From Oceaniovalibus sp. ACAM 378 (GTDB taxonomy: Bacteria; Pseudomonadota; Alphaproteobacteria; Rhodobacterales; Rhodobacteraceae), in contig NZ_VSJK01000023.1 in assembly GCF_008085915.1 (NCBI RefSeq), forward strand, positions 1-63,242: DNA of 63,242 nt, in the 5' to 3' direction. The notes below the pieces were generated by a model, which did not search any database, was not told the origin of the DNA, and was given only the letters and a program-made list of their open reading frames with translations. Positions 9,639 through 19,762 of this stretch are shown in pieces; position 1 is the stretch's first letter, and each line of letters opens with the position of its first letter. The translations under genes were made by a program, and so were the position numbers.

Positions 9639-11008
9639 TGTTCGACCCCGGTGCGCACGAGGACGATCTCAATCCGCCGGTTTTCGGCCCGCCCCTCGGG
9701 GGTTTTGTTCGACGCGATGGGCTCCTTGTCAGACCGGCCTTCGGGTTTCAGACGCGATGCATCGTCCAGCTTTGCAGCAATCGTTTCGGACACGGATTCA
9801 GCGCGGGCCAGCGACAACGCCATATTGGTGGGAAACCGCGATCCCGCACTCGGGGCGATGTTGTCGGCGTGTCCGGCAACGATCACCGGCCCGCGTGTGG
9901 CGTTCAACGCGTCCGCCACCCGGCCCAGAGCGACATCGAAATCCGCCTTGACCTTGGGCGAGCCGCTGGCGAACATCCCTGCCCCGGCCATCCGGACTGT
10001 GATCGTGTTGATATCCTGAAACAACTTGACCAACCCTTCTTCGATCTCGGCGGTCAGGAAACCTGCAACGCGCTTCAACTCTTCCTCGTCGTCGATGACG
10101 ACCGGCACAGGCGGCGCGGTACGCTCCAGCGTGGCGACCCCGGTGGGCAACAGCACCGACAACTGCCCGATCACCCGTTCGGTGTCGCGCGACAGCGCGT
10201 GCGACAGGCCGATGAACCCGCCCCCCAAAAGCGCTGCCGTCACCGCCACAGCAATCCACACCGGTTTCCACGCCGTCAACCGCTTGTGCGGCTTGTCCAG
10301 TCCCGGCCAGTGGGGCGACAGATCATGCTCCACCTCGCCGCGCTGGGCGCGGATGATCCGGGCCAGTCCGGCGCGGATCGTCATGTGCCGTTCGGTCCCG
10401 CCCTGTTCGACGCGCAACCGCCCCTCAAAGCCCAGCGACAGACAGACATAGAGGAATTCAAGCAGGTCGATGTTCGTCGCCGGATCCTGTTCCAGCCGGG
10501 TCAGCAGGTCATAGAACCGGTCACCGCCCACGGTTTCGCGGTGAAAGGTGCCGACCATGCTTTGCTGCGCCCAGATGCTCGACCCGCCCCAAGGCGTGTT
10601 CAACACCACATCGTCCAGCGTGGCGCAGATCGCATAGCGCGCCACCTTGAGCTTTTGCGGATCGACCTGCGCCAACAGGGCGCGGGATTCAAACGCGCGC
10701 ACCTCGGCCACCACCGAGCGGCGCAGAGCGTCCGGATCGGGATGCTGGGCGCGATTGCGAATTCGGCTGACCAGTGAAAACAGGGTGGCGGCGGCGGCGT
10801 TCAGCGGGTTCATGCCGGTCATCGCGCCCGCCACGGCGTCAGGGCCGGATGCGCCAGAGGGCGGAGTGGCCGGGTTCGGGGCCTGATCGGCGGCCGGGGC
10901 TGTTGCCGTCGGACCGGGGGCCGCAACGCCGCGCCGCCCGCCCGGATTGGGCCGGATCACCGTGCGATCGGTGTCCTCGGGCTCGGCGAACGGATCTTCT
11001 TCGGCCAT
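9635..11008 (-). CDS. tssL: T6SS protein TssL (DotU) with C-terminal OmpA-like domain
   Basis: A 457-residue protein. An acidic/Pro-rich N-terminus of about 60 residues precedes the DotU domain (about 65-245, with LLEFLYVCLSLGFEGRLRV). One membrane helix is at about 249-271. The C-terminal OmpA/MotB-like peptidoglycan-binding domain covers about 335-452, with VIVAGHADN and the closing NRRIEIVL. This is the long ('evolved') type of TssL, which attaches the membrane complex to the cell wall itself. That fits the absence of tssJ and of a separate TagL-type anchor. It overlaps tssM by 4 bases and follows tssK by 18 bases. Confidence 0.95.
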   Translation of the reverse strand: MAEEDPFAEPEDTDRTVIRPNPGGRRGVAAPGPTATAPAADQAPNPATPPSGASGPDAVAGAMTGMNPLNAAAATLFSLVSRIRNRAQHPDPDALRRSVVAEVRAFESRALLAQVDPQKLKVARYAICATLDDVVLNTPWGGSSIWAQQSMVGTFHRETVGGDRFYDLLTRLEQDPATNIDLLEFLYVCLSLGFEGRLRVEQGGTERHMTIRAGLARIIRAQRGEVEHDLSPHWPGLDKPHKRLTAWKPVWIAVAVTAALLGGGFIGLSHALSRDTERVIGQLSVLLPTGVATLERTAPPVPVVIDDEEELKRVAGFLTAEIEEGLVKLFQDINTITVRMAGAGMFASGSPKVKADFDVALGRVADALNATRGPVIVAGHADNIAPSAGSRFPTNMALSLARAESVSETIAAKLDDASRLKPEGRSDKEPIASNKTPEGRAENRRIEIVLVRTGVEQ

Positions 11009-11026
11009 GTCACTCCCTTCTTCGGA

Positions 11027-12367
11027 TCACCCCTGACGGATCGCCCAAAGCTCCATTCTAAGCCCCGGGTAATCGCCCGAGACGTGAATCGCGATGCCGC
11101 CCGATGTGGTCATCTTGCCCCAATACGCGCTGGACGGATCAACCTCGAAATAGACCACCCCTGCGTGATATGGGATCTGGCGCGGCGCCACGGGCAGCGG
11201 ACGCAGCCCAATCCCCGGCAAGGCCGAATTGACCAGCTGGCGAATTTCTTCGACCGGGCCGATCTTGGCCTGTCCGGCAAAGTGGCGGCGCAGCTTTTCG
11301 GCGGGAATGTCGGCATTCACTGCCAGAACGAATTCGGCGTTGCCGATCAGTTTGCGATCCGCGATCACCCCGACCGAGATGCCGTATTTGCGCGGTTCGA
11401 TGGCGATGGACACTGCGCTTTGTTCCAGAACCGCCGACAGGAAGCGGCGCAGATCGCGGATCACCGGCTGAAACGTCGCCGTCAGGTCGTGGTGCTGATA
11501 GGGCGGAAAGGCAGTCGGTTTCTTTTCGGGTGCCATGAAGGCCGACAACTCGCCAGCCAGCGCGATACAGTCACGATAGAATGTGATCGGATGCAGGGTG
11601 TCGCAGGTCGTGAAATGGCGAAACCCCGGCAAGGCGCGGTTGATCGCGGCCAGCAACATGAAATCCTGTACCTCGGCCGCGCCCTTGGCCCCTGCCCCCG
11701 CGGTCAGCCGCCCGGCCAGCGCGGTAATCCGGTGGTTCAGCAGGCCTTCAAGTTCGCTGAGGAATCCAGCCAGCGGTTTGGCCGCCCGCAGATCAAGACA
11801 GGATGGCACAAAGCCGTCGTCAAGGATCACCTCCTGATCGGCGCGCACCTCGATGATGCGGGCGATCGGAATCACCAGACGATCCGCCAGATCATCGACG
11901 TCCAGCGCGAATTGCAGCCGCAACTTGCCCACTGCAATACGCACCGCCTTGCCGCCGCGCTGGGTTGCGTCCGTCACCTCGATTTCCGCCGGGCGCAGGC
12001 GGGCCGCCGACAGCTCGCTGCCGGTCATGTCAACCTCGGGCGCACCCTGACGGCGCTGGGGCACCGACAGATAAACGACACAGTCCTTCGTGTCGGTCGG
12101 CACATCCAGCGCGGGTGGGTGATCTTCGGATTCGGGGATACGGAACACCGTGCCGTCCTGGGTCAGACCGCTGGCCGATTTCAGCGCGAACTGACCGACC
12201 TTCAACACCTCGCGGTCGATCTCCAGCGTCGAGACACCCCAGGCATAGGGCGAGATACGCCGCGCCAATCCGCCAATCAGCGCCTCGGCGTAACGATCGG
12301 ACTGTTGAAAGTGGTGCGGTTGCAGAAACAACCCTTCGTTCCACAGAACCTTTGCATCCCAAGACAT
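11027..12367 (-). CDS. tssK: T6SS baseplate protein TssK
   Basis: A 446-residue protein opening MSWDAKVLWNEGLFLQPHHF, the near-invariant TssK start (GxFLxPHHFQ). The length matches the family. TssK is the cytoplasmic connector between the TssEFG baseplate and the TssL-TssM membrane complex. It lies between tagH (31-base gap) and tssL (18-base gap) in an uninterrupted minus-strand operon. Confidence 0.96.
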   Translation of the reverse strand: MSWDAKVLWNEGLFLQPHHFQQSDRYAEALIGGLARRISPYAWGVSTLEIDREVLKVGQFALKSASGLTQDGTVFRIPESEDHPPALDVPTDTKDCVVYLSVPQRRQGAPEVDMTGSELSAARLRPAEIEVTDATQRGGKAVRIAVGKLRLQFALDVDDLADRLVIPIARIIEVRADQEVILDDGFVPSCLDLRAAKPLAGFLSELEGLLNHRITALAGRLTAGAGAKGAAEVQDFMLLAAINRALPGFRHFTTCDTLHPITFYRDCIALAGELSAFMAPEKKPTAFPPYQHHDLTATFQPVIRDLRRFLSAVLEQSAVSIAIEPRKYGISVGVIADRKLIGNAEFVLAVNADIPAEKLRRHFAGQAKIGPVEEIRQLVNSALPGIGLRPLPVAPRQIPYHAGVVYFEVDPSSAYWGKMTTSGGIAIHVSGDYPGLRMELWAIRQG

Positions 12368-12398
12368 CAGATGGCCCCCCGTATCGAACAGCGGCGGA

Positions 12399-13904
12399 TC
12401 ATTTCAGCCGCTCCAGTTGCGCCTGATAGGCCCGGGCGAATTCGCGCCCGAAGACATCGTGGAAATCGCTTTCCGCCTGATCCGAGATCTTTGCATACAT
12501 CTGTTCGTAAACGTCCCAATAGCGCGCCTTCTTTCCTTGCAGCAGGCCCGACAGCCCGCCGCTGCCGGTGATCTGACCTTCCAGGGTTTCGGGTGAAAGC
12601 TGTTGCAGGATGCCTTTCAGCGCCGCCTCCATCGCCGTCATCACCGCGATCTCATGGGCCTTGATGTCGCCCAGCGCCTCGCGCGTTGCAGCACCTGCTT
12701 CAAGATAGCCGGTGGTGCGCGGCTTGACCATCGCTTCGACCGCCTGATCCGGGCTGATCGAGAATTTCAAAGGGTTGTTGCCGCCCTGCCGGATTACGGT
12801 TTGCTGAATTCGGAATTCGGATTTCAGACTGGCGCGGGTCATCAGGATGTCGCGCAGCCCCTCAATCATCACGCGCATGACCCCGCCCAACTGTTCCATG
12901 CTCTCGGGCAGATCGGCGTCGGAAATTTCCAGATCGGCAGCGCCCAGCGCCGCAAGAAAAGCGCGGGCGGCGGATTGATCGCCAGCGGGCGGGACAGGGG
13001 TGTTTGCGTGTCCGGATCCTGAATCAGGGGCCGTTTGGGTTTCAGCGGATCGCGGAGGACTTATCGGGCGATCGCGTTGCGAAACCGGATCCGTCCGCGC
13101 CGTGTCGTCGATAAATTCGGCGTCTTCGGGGATGAAGGCGGGCGCAGAGCCGAAATCAGGCTCTGGCTCGGCAAAGGGCGCGTCCTCGGTTCCTTGCGGT
13201 CCCTCGTCCGCAACCGGGGCGCCGGACAACATCAGGTCATCATCAAAGTCATCGGGGATGATCGCGCGGGCCGGACGAAACGCATCGCTGGCGGCGTTTG
13301 AATGGGTGGATTCGCTCGCCCCCTGACGGTGATCCTCTGCAAAGTCCGGATCAAGCGGCGCGGTGTCATCCTCGCCCAGCGGTGGCAGCAACCCGTCTTC
13401 GCCGAGGTCAGGACGGCTGACGGCGGCATGACCGCGCAAGGGCGCGCCATCGCCCAGCAGATCGTCGAGAAAATCATCAGCGCCCACCGGATCATCGCCC
13501 AGCAGATCGCCAAGCCCACTGTCGGCACCCAATCGCGACGGCGGCGGCGCATCTTCGCCGCGCGGCTCCATCGGGGCGGCCCGGCGGGTCTGGCGAATCT
13601 CAACCATCAGCTCGTAAGACCCAAGCGTCAGGATATCGCCATCGTTCAGCGGCACGGGAACCGGACCCAGCGGCGTCTTGCCGTAGTTCAGGAAGGTGCC
13701 GTTGGTCGACAGATCAATCACCACGACATTGCCGTCCCGATCCTCGATCGCGCAGTGGTTCTTGGAAATCACCTTGCCGGGGTCGGGCAGGCACAGGTCA
13801 TTCTCGGCACCGCGCCCGACGGTCAGCGACGGGCCGACCATGGTGACCGGCGCACCCGATCCCGGCACCGTTCCGGTTGATTGGAAATGCAACGTGATCC
13901 CCAT
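12399..13904 (-). CDS. tagH: T6SS-associated FHA-domain protein TagH
   Basis: Begins MGITLHFQSTGTVPGSG at the ATG 13902-13904, 8 bases after the PAAR stop; the open frame extends to 14054, but that extension has no family resemblance. The protein has 501 residues. The N-terminal FHA domain (about 1-105) shows LTVGRGAENDLCLPDP, SKNHCAIE and STNGTFLN, the phosphothreonine-binding pattern. An acidic, Asp/Pro-rich linker covers about 115-330. The C-terminal TagH domain (about 340-500) contains MRVMIEGLRDILMTRASLKS and FHDVFGREFARAYQAQLERL. In other systems phosphorylation promotes T6SS assembly through this protein and PppA reverses it. The matching kinase is not in this window. Confidence 0.92.
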   Translation of the reverse strand: MGITLHFQSTGTVPGSGAPVTMVGPSLTVGRGAENDLCLPDPGKVISKNHCAIEDRDGNVVVIDLSTNGTFLNYGKTPLGPVPVPLNDGDILTLGSYELMVEIRQTRRAAPMEPRGEDAPPPSRLGADSGLGDLLGDDPVGADDFLDDLLGDGAPLRGHAAVSRPDLGEDGLLPPLGEDDTAPLDPDFAEDHRQGASESTHSNAASDAFRPARAIIPDDFDDDLMLSGAPVADEGPQGTEDAPFAEPEPDFGSAPAFIPEDAEFIDDTARTDPVSQRDRPISPPRSAETQTAPDSGSGHANTPVPPAGDQSAARAFLAALGAADLEISDADLPESMEQLGGVMRVMIEGLRDILMTRASLKSEFRIQQTVIRQGGNNPLKFSISPDQAVEAMVKPRTTGYLEAGAATREALGDIKAHEIAVMTAMEAALKGILQQLSPETLEGQITGSGGLSGLLQGKKARYWDVYEQMYAKISDQAESDFHDVFGREFARAYQAQLERLK

Positions 13905-13912
13905 GCCGCCCC

Positions 13913-14212
13913 TCAACCGCCCACCAGCACAGTCGGCATACCCATCACGATGACACCACCATGCACCGTGCTGTCCCCCATTCGCGCCTGCGGCATGCCA
14001 AGGGTGATCACCGTGAATGATCCCAGAGCGATCGCATCCGGTGGGCCAACACAAACCGCCATGTCACCGATCCGCGCCGAAGGCATACCGCCGACCAGCA
14101 CCGTCGGCGCCCCCGGCCCCGTGATCGGCCCGCCCACATGGGGGATCGGCGGCACCCCGGGTGTGATCATCGGGCAGACGTGTATATCAGTCAGGCGCGC
14201 GCAGGGTTTCAT
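13913..14212 (-). CDS. PAAR-domain spike-tip protein
   Basis: Starts MKPCARLTDIHVCPM at 14210-14212 and has 99 residues; the longer open frame to 14449 is out-of-frame read-through of the neighbouring gene. The sequence is a minimal PAAR domain. Cys and His lie near the start (LTDIHVCPM), and repeated short beta segments follow (PTVLVGGMPSARIGDMAVCVGPPD and MPQARMGD...PTVLVGG). PAAR proteins form the metal-stabilised cone on VgrG. There is no N- or C-terminal extension, so this one carries no toxin of its own. Its start overlaps the DUF6931-like stop by 4 bases. Confidence 0.92.
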   Translation of the reverse strand: MKPCARLTDIHVCPMITPGVPPIPHVGGPITGPGAPTVLVGGMPSARIGDMAVCVGPPDAIALGSFTVITLGMPQARMGDSTVHGGVIVMGMPTVLVGG

Positions 14213-14817
14213 GGCGCGATTCCCTGTGCCGCACCCGCCCCGGGCCGTCCGTTGCCACCCCGGGCAATGTCCAGCGCCCGGTCGATCAGCATATCGTACC
14301 GTTCGGCCAGAGTGTCGGGCGTCGCACGGGACAGGGACATGACGTTCAGCGCAAAGACAAAGGTGCCGACAGCACCCGCCGGTGCCCGGTGCGCAGCCAT
14401 CTCTCCGGTGCCAAGCCTGCCGTCGTGCATTGCCACGGCATTGCCGCACAGCGTGGTTTCATCGTCAGGGTCGGCGGTTTCTGCTGCAAGGCGCGCGGCC
14501 TCGCGGGTTTCATCCGTCGGCTTGAACACCCAGGCGCGGGCGGCGGCCAAGGGTGGCGGCAAGGGCGCGTCTTCAGACACCAGATCGCCCGCCGCAAGGC
14601 ACCCCCACCAGATACATTCACGCGCAGGAAGTGCCGCCGCAAGCAGGCGGATCATGTCCGACCGCGCCGACACGCCGTCAAGCTCTGCCAGCACGGTTTC
14701 GACCGGGGCCGCCGCAGGTGATGTCAGCTTCACCGACAGCCGGGCATTGCTCAGCGCCAGAAACCGGCGCGCCGGTTCCTTTGGTATCTTTCGCAGATTG
14801 GCAAATCGTTCGCCCAC
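14209..14817 (-). CDS. DUF6931-like T6SS-linked protein, possible VgrG-PAAR adaptor
   Basis: A 202-residue soluble protein with no signal peptide or membrane segment. LPARECIWWGCLAA (about 63-76) and the following AWVFKPTDETREAARLAAE resemble the uncharacterised family I know as DUF6931, found beside T6SS genes; I recall this name from memory. It sits exactly between vgrG (10-base gap) and PAAR (4-base overlap), where other T6SS clusters keep effector adaptors such as DUF4123, DUF2169 or Eag proteins. An adaptor or loading role is therefore a reasonable inference, but nothing in the sequence proves it. Confidence 0.7.
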   Translation of the reverse strand: MGERFANLRKIPKEPARRFLALSNARLSVKLTSPAAAPVETVLAELDGVSARSDMIRLLAAALPARECIWWGCLAAGDLVSEDAPLPPPLAAARAWVFKPTDETREAARLAAETADPDDETTLCGNAVAMHDGRLGTGEMAAHRAPAGAVGTFVFALNVMSLSRATPDTLAERYDMLIDRALDIARGGNGRPGAGAAQGIAP

Positions 14818-14827
14818 TCGCCGCCTC

Positions 14828-16981
14828 CTAGTTGATCATCGTGATGCCGCCCTTCAGAACCAGCATCGCCTGACCCTGAACATTGACCATCGTCCCCTTG
14901 ATATCGGTCTTCAACGTGCCGTCCATCGACGCCATCATCGCACCTTTGATCGTCACGCCCATCTGATCGATCTTGATCGAGCTGCCGCCGACCTTAAGCT
15001 CGATCGATTGCATCGCCTCCATGGTGATCTTGCCCAGATCGGCATTCACGGACACATTCCCCAGCTTCACCTTGGTCGCATGATTGCCCATGTCCAGCGT
15101 CTGGGTGTAGTTGCCCATTTTGATCGTGTCGCTGACATTTCCCTGTTTCACCGTGCGGTTCGCATCCAGGGTGACGGTCTGGGTCTCCTTGCCCTCGACC
15201 GTTTCATTCAGATCCTTTTTCACCTTGATCGTCTGATTGCCGGCGGCAACGGTGAAATCGTGGTCACCGGTCTTGACCGTCTCGCTCAGGTGCCGGTGCA
15301 CCGTCAGCTTCATGTCGCCCTTGTTTTTATGCTCCAGCCCGACGGTGATTTCGGCGTCGTTCTTGACGATCTGGCGGAAGTCCCGTTCGGCCTGAAAACG
15401 CACCAGTTCGGCGCCCTTCTTGTCTTCGAACATCAACTCGTTGAACCCGCCGCCGCCCTTGGAGGAGTCGGTCTTGACCCCGCTTTGCGTCTTGTTGGCC
15501 GGCATGTCCCACGGCGGCATGTTGTCGGCGTTGTACAGCATCCCGATCACCAGCGGGCGGTCGGGGTCGCCATCCTCGAACTGTACGACAACCTCTTGTC
15601 CCATGCGCGGAATGGCGATGGCACCCCATTGCTTGCCGCTCCAGGGGGTCATGCAGCGAACCCAGCAGGTGGTGTTTTCATCCTTTTTACCGTCCCGGTC
15701 CCAGTGGAACTGGATCTTGATACGCCCGTATTTGTCGGTGTGGATCTCTTCGCCCGCCTTGCCGGTGACAAAGGCGGTGTGCACCCCGACCACCCGTGGC
15801 CATGGGGTGACCAGCGGCGTGCGGTACTGCAGCGTTTTGGGAACCGCCGAAAACAGGATCCGATAGGGATCGTCACCCGATCTTTCCGCCGCTTCGCCGC
15901 CGCCAAGCCCGCCGCCCTGCCAGACGGACAGATCCTCGCTGATGGGGGCGGAAACACCCAGCGGCGCGATGTCGCTGGGACGGGCGCGCATCAGATGGGT
16001 GGCGCGGATTACCATCCAATCGGCATTTTCTTCGGCCCGGGCGTGACCGTCCAGCTTGAACGTCCCGCCCACCTCAAGGTTCATCACATTGGCAGCGCCG
16101 CGAACCGTGTGGTGTTTGGCGGCCACGGCCTCCATGCCGATGCGGGCCCGCTGGCTGCCCAGGTCCGGTTTGCGGAAACGCCCCGGCGTGTCATAAAGCT
16201 CGTGGTCATTGCCCTTGTGGATCCCTTTCGGGATGGAACTGGTGGCCTTCAACGGCGCTGCCGGTGTTTCGAAATCAAAATCCGACAGCATCATCTTGCC
16301 GCTGGTCGCCGCCAGCCCCTTGCGCCAGTCGAACACATGAGCGCCCATCCGGTGCCCGGACTCGTGTAGTGGCACAAACGGCAGAACCGCCTTGCCCGGA
16401 ACCGGCGTGTGCGATCCGACGCCATCGGCCAGCACGACCATCTCGCGCCCGTCCACCACCGGAAAATGGAAATAGATCCCTTCCTGTTCGCCAAGCCGGA
16501 ACAGGAAGTCCAGATCAGTCTCGTCATACTGAACGGTGTATTCTCGCGGCTCATATGTGCCGTTCAACCGGTTTTTCAGATCGCTGGACAGACCATAATC
16601 GCCCAGCACTTTCTGGATGATATCCACCACCTTCATGTTCTGGAAAATACGGTTGTTGCGGCTGCGGGTCAGAAACCACATTCGCGGACGCAGCACGGCA
16701 CGGTAATGGGCGGGGCCGGTGAAGATGCCCAGAAACTCGATCGAGACACAGATCCCCGGAAATACCCTTTCGCCGCCATCGCCGGTCTTGATCGCCACGC
16801 GCAGGGCACTGCCCAGCAGCGGTTCCAGATCAATCTCGCGGTCGGTACAGACGAATTCGATCACGGTTTCGGTCAGCAGGTTGATGCCTTCCTCGACCCG
16901 CGCGCCCAGAATGAACAGGGCATCGCCAAAGTCGCCCTCTATGCGAAGGCCGTGGGTTTCTGGATTCACCGGTCCGGGCAT
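14828..16981 (-). CDS. vgrG: T6SS spike protein VgrG (TssI)
   Basis: A 717-residue VgrG. The N-terminal gp27-like part contains YTVQYDETDLDFLFRLGEQEGIYFHF near residues 173-198, a VgrG hallmark. The OB-fold and gp5-like part includes HTDKYGRIKIQFHWDRDG and WVRCMTPWSGKQWGAIAIPRMGQEVVVQF near 419-470. The C-terminal beta-helical needle (about 570-717) has short repeats such as NRTVKQGN, MGNYTQTLDMGN and KLGNVSVN. It ends shortly after the needle, so no C-terminal effector domain is attached. The neighbours fit a vgrG-adaptor-PAAR spike unit. It lies 75 bases downstream of tssH. Confidence 0.96.
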   Translation of the reverse strand: MPGPVNPETHGLRIEGDFGDALFILGARVEEGINLLTETVIEFVCTDREIDLEPLLGSALRVAIKTGDGGERVFPGICVSIEFLGIFTGPAHYRAVLRPRMWFLTRSRNNRIFQNMKVVDIIQKVLGDYGLSSDLKNRLNGTYEPREYTVQYDETDLDFLFRLGEQEGIYFHFPVVDGREMVVLADGVGSHTPVPGKAVLPFVPLHESGHRMGAHVFDWRKGLAATSGKMMLSDFDFETPAAPLKATSSIPKGIHKGNDHELYDTPGRFRKPDLGSQRARIGMEAVAAKHHTVRGAANVMNLEVGGTFKLDGHARAEENADWMVIRATHLMRARPSDIAPLGVSAPISEDLSVWQGGGLGGGEAAERSGDDPYRILFSAVPKTLQYRTPLVTPWPRVVGVHTAFVTGKAGEEIHTDKYGRIKIQFHWDRDGKKDENTTCWVRCMTPWSGKQWGAIAIPRMGQEVVVQFEDGDPDRPLVIGMLYNADNMPPWDMPANKTQSGVKTDSSKGGGGFNELMFEDKKGAELVRFQAERDFRQIVKNDAEITVGLEHKNKGDMKLTVHRHLSETVKTGDHDFTVAAGNQTIKVKKDLNETVEGKETQTVTLDANRTVKQGNVSDTIKMGNYTQTLDMGNHATKVKLGNVSVNADLGKITMEAMQSIELKVGGSSIKIDQMGVTIKGAMMASMDGTLKTDIKGTMVNVQGQAMLVLKGGITMIN

Positions 16982-17056
16982 GGCGTGCTCCTGACGCGCG
17001 CGGCGTCGATTTCGGGGTGGGCCCGGCCCCGGGGCGTGGCCCGGGGTCGGATCCGC

Positions 17057-19762
17057 CTAGTCAAAACGATAGGCGAACTCGCCCTCGTTCACAACGATTT
17101 CAACCTTTTCCACCGCTTTGCCCTCCATCATCCGATTCAAGAATTCGGCCGAGATGTCGGGCAGCATGGTGTTGGTGACGATGGCGTCGATCATCCGACC
17201 GCCGGATTCCAGCTCCTGACAGCGTTCGGTAATCAACTCGACCACATCGTCGGTATAAGAGAACGGCACCCCATGCGCCGCCTCGACCCGTTTCTTGATC
17301 CGGTTCAGTTGCAGGCGCGTGATCTTGCCGATCATGTCGGGGGTCAGCGGATAATAGGGGATCGTCACCAGCCGCCCCAGCAACGCTGCCGGGAAGATCT
17401 TGAGCAATGGTTCGCGCAGCGCCTTGGCGATCCCTTCGGGCTCGGGCATCAGATCGGGGTCGGAACACATGTCCATGATCATGTCGCTGCCCGCGTTCGA
17501 GGTCAGCAGGATCAGCGTGTTCTTGAAATCGATCACCCGGCCTTCACCATCTTCCATCACGCCCTTGTCGAACACCTGAAAGAACACTTCGTGCACGTCG
17601 GGGTGGGCCTTTTCGACCTCGTCCAGCAGGACAACCGAATACGGCTTGCGCCGCACCGCTTCGGTCAGAACACCGCCCTCGCCATACCCCACATAGCCCG
17701 GTGGCGCGCCTTTCAGGCTGCTGACCGTATGCGCCTCCTGATACTCGGACATGTTGATTGTGATGACGTTCTGTTCGCCGCCATACATCACCTCGGCCAG
17801 CGCCAGCGCGGTTTCGGTCTTGCCGACGCCCGAGGTTCCGGCCAGCAGGAATACGCCAATCGGCTTGTTCGGGTTGTCGAGTCCGGCGCGTGAGGTCTGG
17901 ATGCGTTTGGCGATCATCTGCATCGCGTGGTCCTGACCGATGACACGCTTGGCCAGATGGGTGTCGAGATGCAGCACGGTTTCGATCTCATCGCGCACCA
18001 TGCGGCCCACCGGGATACCGGTCCAATCACCCACCACACTTGCCACCGCCTGAGCATCAACGATGGGCAGGATCAGCGGATTTTCACCCTGCAAGGCTGT
18101 CAGATCGCCATTGCGTTTTTTGAGTTGCGTCAAAAGATCGGCCCGGGTGGTATCGTCCAGCGGGCTGGGTGCTGCGGCTTCGGAGCCCGGTGCGGCCTCG
18201 ACCGGGGTGCCCCCCTCGCGCAGCTTGGCGCGCAGGTCGAGTATATCCACGACGATGGCCTTTTCCGCGTCCCATTTGGCGGTAAGCTCTTCAAGCCGCG
18301 CCACTTCGCTGGCCTTCATTTCACCGATCACCATCTTGCGGTCGGTTGCATCATAGCCAGCGGTTTCGTCCCGCCCGATGATCTCAAGCTCGGTCTCCAG
18401 CGATTCAATCCGCCGGCGGGCATCGTCCACCATGGCCGGCACTGCATGCTGCGACACGGCAACCCGGGCGCAGGCGGTGTCGAGCACCGAAACCGATTTG
18501 TCCGGCAACTGCCGGGCGGGGATATAACGGGCCGAGAGGGCAACCGCGGCTTCGATCCCCTCGTCCAGCACCTGAACCTTGTGGTGCGCCTCAAGCATCG
18601 AGGCGATGCCGCGCATCATCAACGTGGCTTTCTCGACGCTGGGTTCTTCGACCGCGACGACCTGAAAACGCCGGGTCAGGGCGGGGTCTTTCTCGATGTG
18701 TTTCTTGTATTCCGCCCATGTGGTCGCGCCGATGGTGCGCAGGGTGCCGCGCGCCAGCGCCGGTTTCAAAAGGTTCGCCGCGTCGCCCGTCCCCGCGGCC
18801 CCGCCGGCCCCGACCAGAGTGTGCGTCTCATCGATGAACATGATGATCGGCGTCGTCGAGGCCTGAACCTCGTCGATCACGCTGCGCAGGCGGTTCTCGA
18901 ACTCACCCTTCATTGACGCTCCGGCCTGCAACAGCCCCACATCCAGCGCCAGAAGCCGCGCATCCTTCAACGCCGGGGGCACGTCACCCCGGGCGATGCG
19001 CAGCGCGAAACCCTCGACCACTGCCGTCTTGCCCACCCCTGCCTCGCCGGTCAGGATCGGGTTGTTCTGGCGTCGGCGCATCAGAACATCAACGATCTGG
19101 CGGATTTCCTCGTCGCGGCCGACAATCGGGTCGATCTTGCCGTCGCGGGCCTGTTGCGTGAGGTCGGTGCAGAATTGCTGCAATGCCTCTTCCTTGCCCA
19201 TGGCAGCAGGAGAGCGCGCGCCCGATGCCTCGCCCGGCTCGACACCGCCGCCGGTGCGGCTGCCGTCTTGCGGCGACAGGCGATCCTCGGGGGATCCGTC
19301 GACAATCCGTTCGAAATTCTCCGACAGGTCGTCAGATTTGACCTTGCCGAATTCGCCCGAGATATTCAGCAGCCCACCGCGCAGGCCCGGGGTTTTCAGC
19401 AGCCCCAGTATCAGATGCCCGGTGCGCACCTGATTGGACGAATACATCAGCGAGCCATAGACCCATGCGCGCTCCATCGCTTCTTCAAGATGGGACGACA
19501 GGTCGGAAATGCTGGTGGCGCCGCGCGGCAGGGCATCCAGCGCCTTTTGCATGTCGGCGGCGATGCGGGCCGGGTCCAGATCGTAATGCTTGATGATCCG
19601 CAGGATATCGTTGTCCTGCCCCTGAAGGATCTGCGCCAGCCAGTGCACGATTTCCACATAGGGATTTCCGCGCATTTTGCAGAACACCGTGGCGCCCTCG
19701 ACCGCCTGATATCCGACCTTGTTCAGCTTGCCGAACAGCGCAACCCTGCTGATCTCTGTCAT
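17057..19762 (-). CDS. tssH: T6SS sheath-disassembly ATPase TssH (ClpV)
   Basis: A 901-residue Hsp100/Clp-type ATPase. The N-terminal domain (about 1-160) is followed by AAA1 with Walker A GEAGVGKT (239-246) and Walker B-type [12 protein letters not shown] coiled middle domain spans about 430-520. AAA2 has Walker A GTSGVGKT (642-649) and [12 protein letters not shown]. The opening [24 protein letters not shown] is of ClpV type rather than ClpB type. ClpV recycles contracted TssB-TssC sheath. Its ATG overlaps the tssG stop (19759-19762). Both ATP sites look intact. Confidence 0.96.
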   Translation of the reverse strand: MTEISRVALFGKLNKVGYQAVEGATVFCKMRGNPYVEIVHWLAQILQGQDNDILRIIKHYDLDPARIAADMQKALDALPRGATSISDLSSHLEEAMERAWVYGSLMYSSNQVRTGHLILGLLKTPGLRGGLLNISGEFGKVKSDDLSENFERIVDGSPEDRLSPQDGSRTGGGVEPGEASGARSPAAMGKEEALQQFCTDLTQQARDGKIDPIVGRDEEIRQIVDVLMRRRQNNPILTGEAGVGKTAVVEGFALRIARGDVPPALKDARLLALDVGLLQAGASMKGEFENRLRSVIDEVQASTTPIIMFIDETHTLVGAGGAAGTGDAANLLKPALARGTLRTIGATTWAEYKKHIEKDPALTRRFQVVAVEEPSVEKATLMMRGIASMLEAHHKVQVLDEGIEAAVALSARYIPARQLPDKSVSVLDTACARVAVSQHAVPAMVDDARRRIESLETELEIIGRDETAGYDATDRKMVIGEMKASEVARLEELTAKWDAEKAIVVDILDLRAKLREGGTPVEAAPGSEAAAPSPLDDTTRADLLTQLKKRNGDLTALQGENPLILPIVDAQAVASVVGDWTGIPVGRMVRDEIETVLHLDTHLAKRVIGQDHAMQMIAKRIQTSRAGLDNPNKPIGVFLLAGTSGVGKTETALALAEVMYGGEQNVITINMSEYQEAHTVSSLKGAPPGYVGYGEGGVLTEAVRRKPYSVVLLDEVEKAHPDVHEVFFQVFDKGVMEDGEGRVIDFKNTLILLTSNAGSDMIMDMCSDPDLMPEPEGIAKALREPLLKIFPAALLGRLVTIPYYPLTPDMIGKITRLQLNRIKKRVEAAHGVPFSYTDDVVELITERCQELESGGRMIDAIVTNTMLPDISAEFLNRMMEGKAVEKVEIVVNEGEFAYRFD

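Noticed and set aside
14138-16369. Long plus-strand open frame of 743 codons opposite vgrG
   Set aside because: Antisense shadow of vgrG and the DUF6931-like gene; composition is Arg/His-rich as expected for such shadows.
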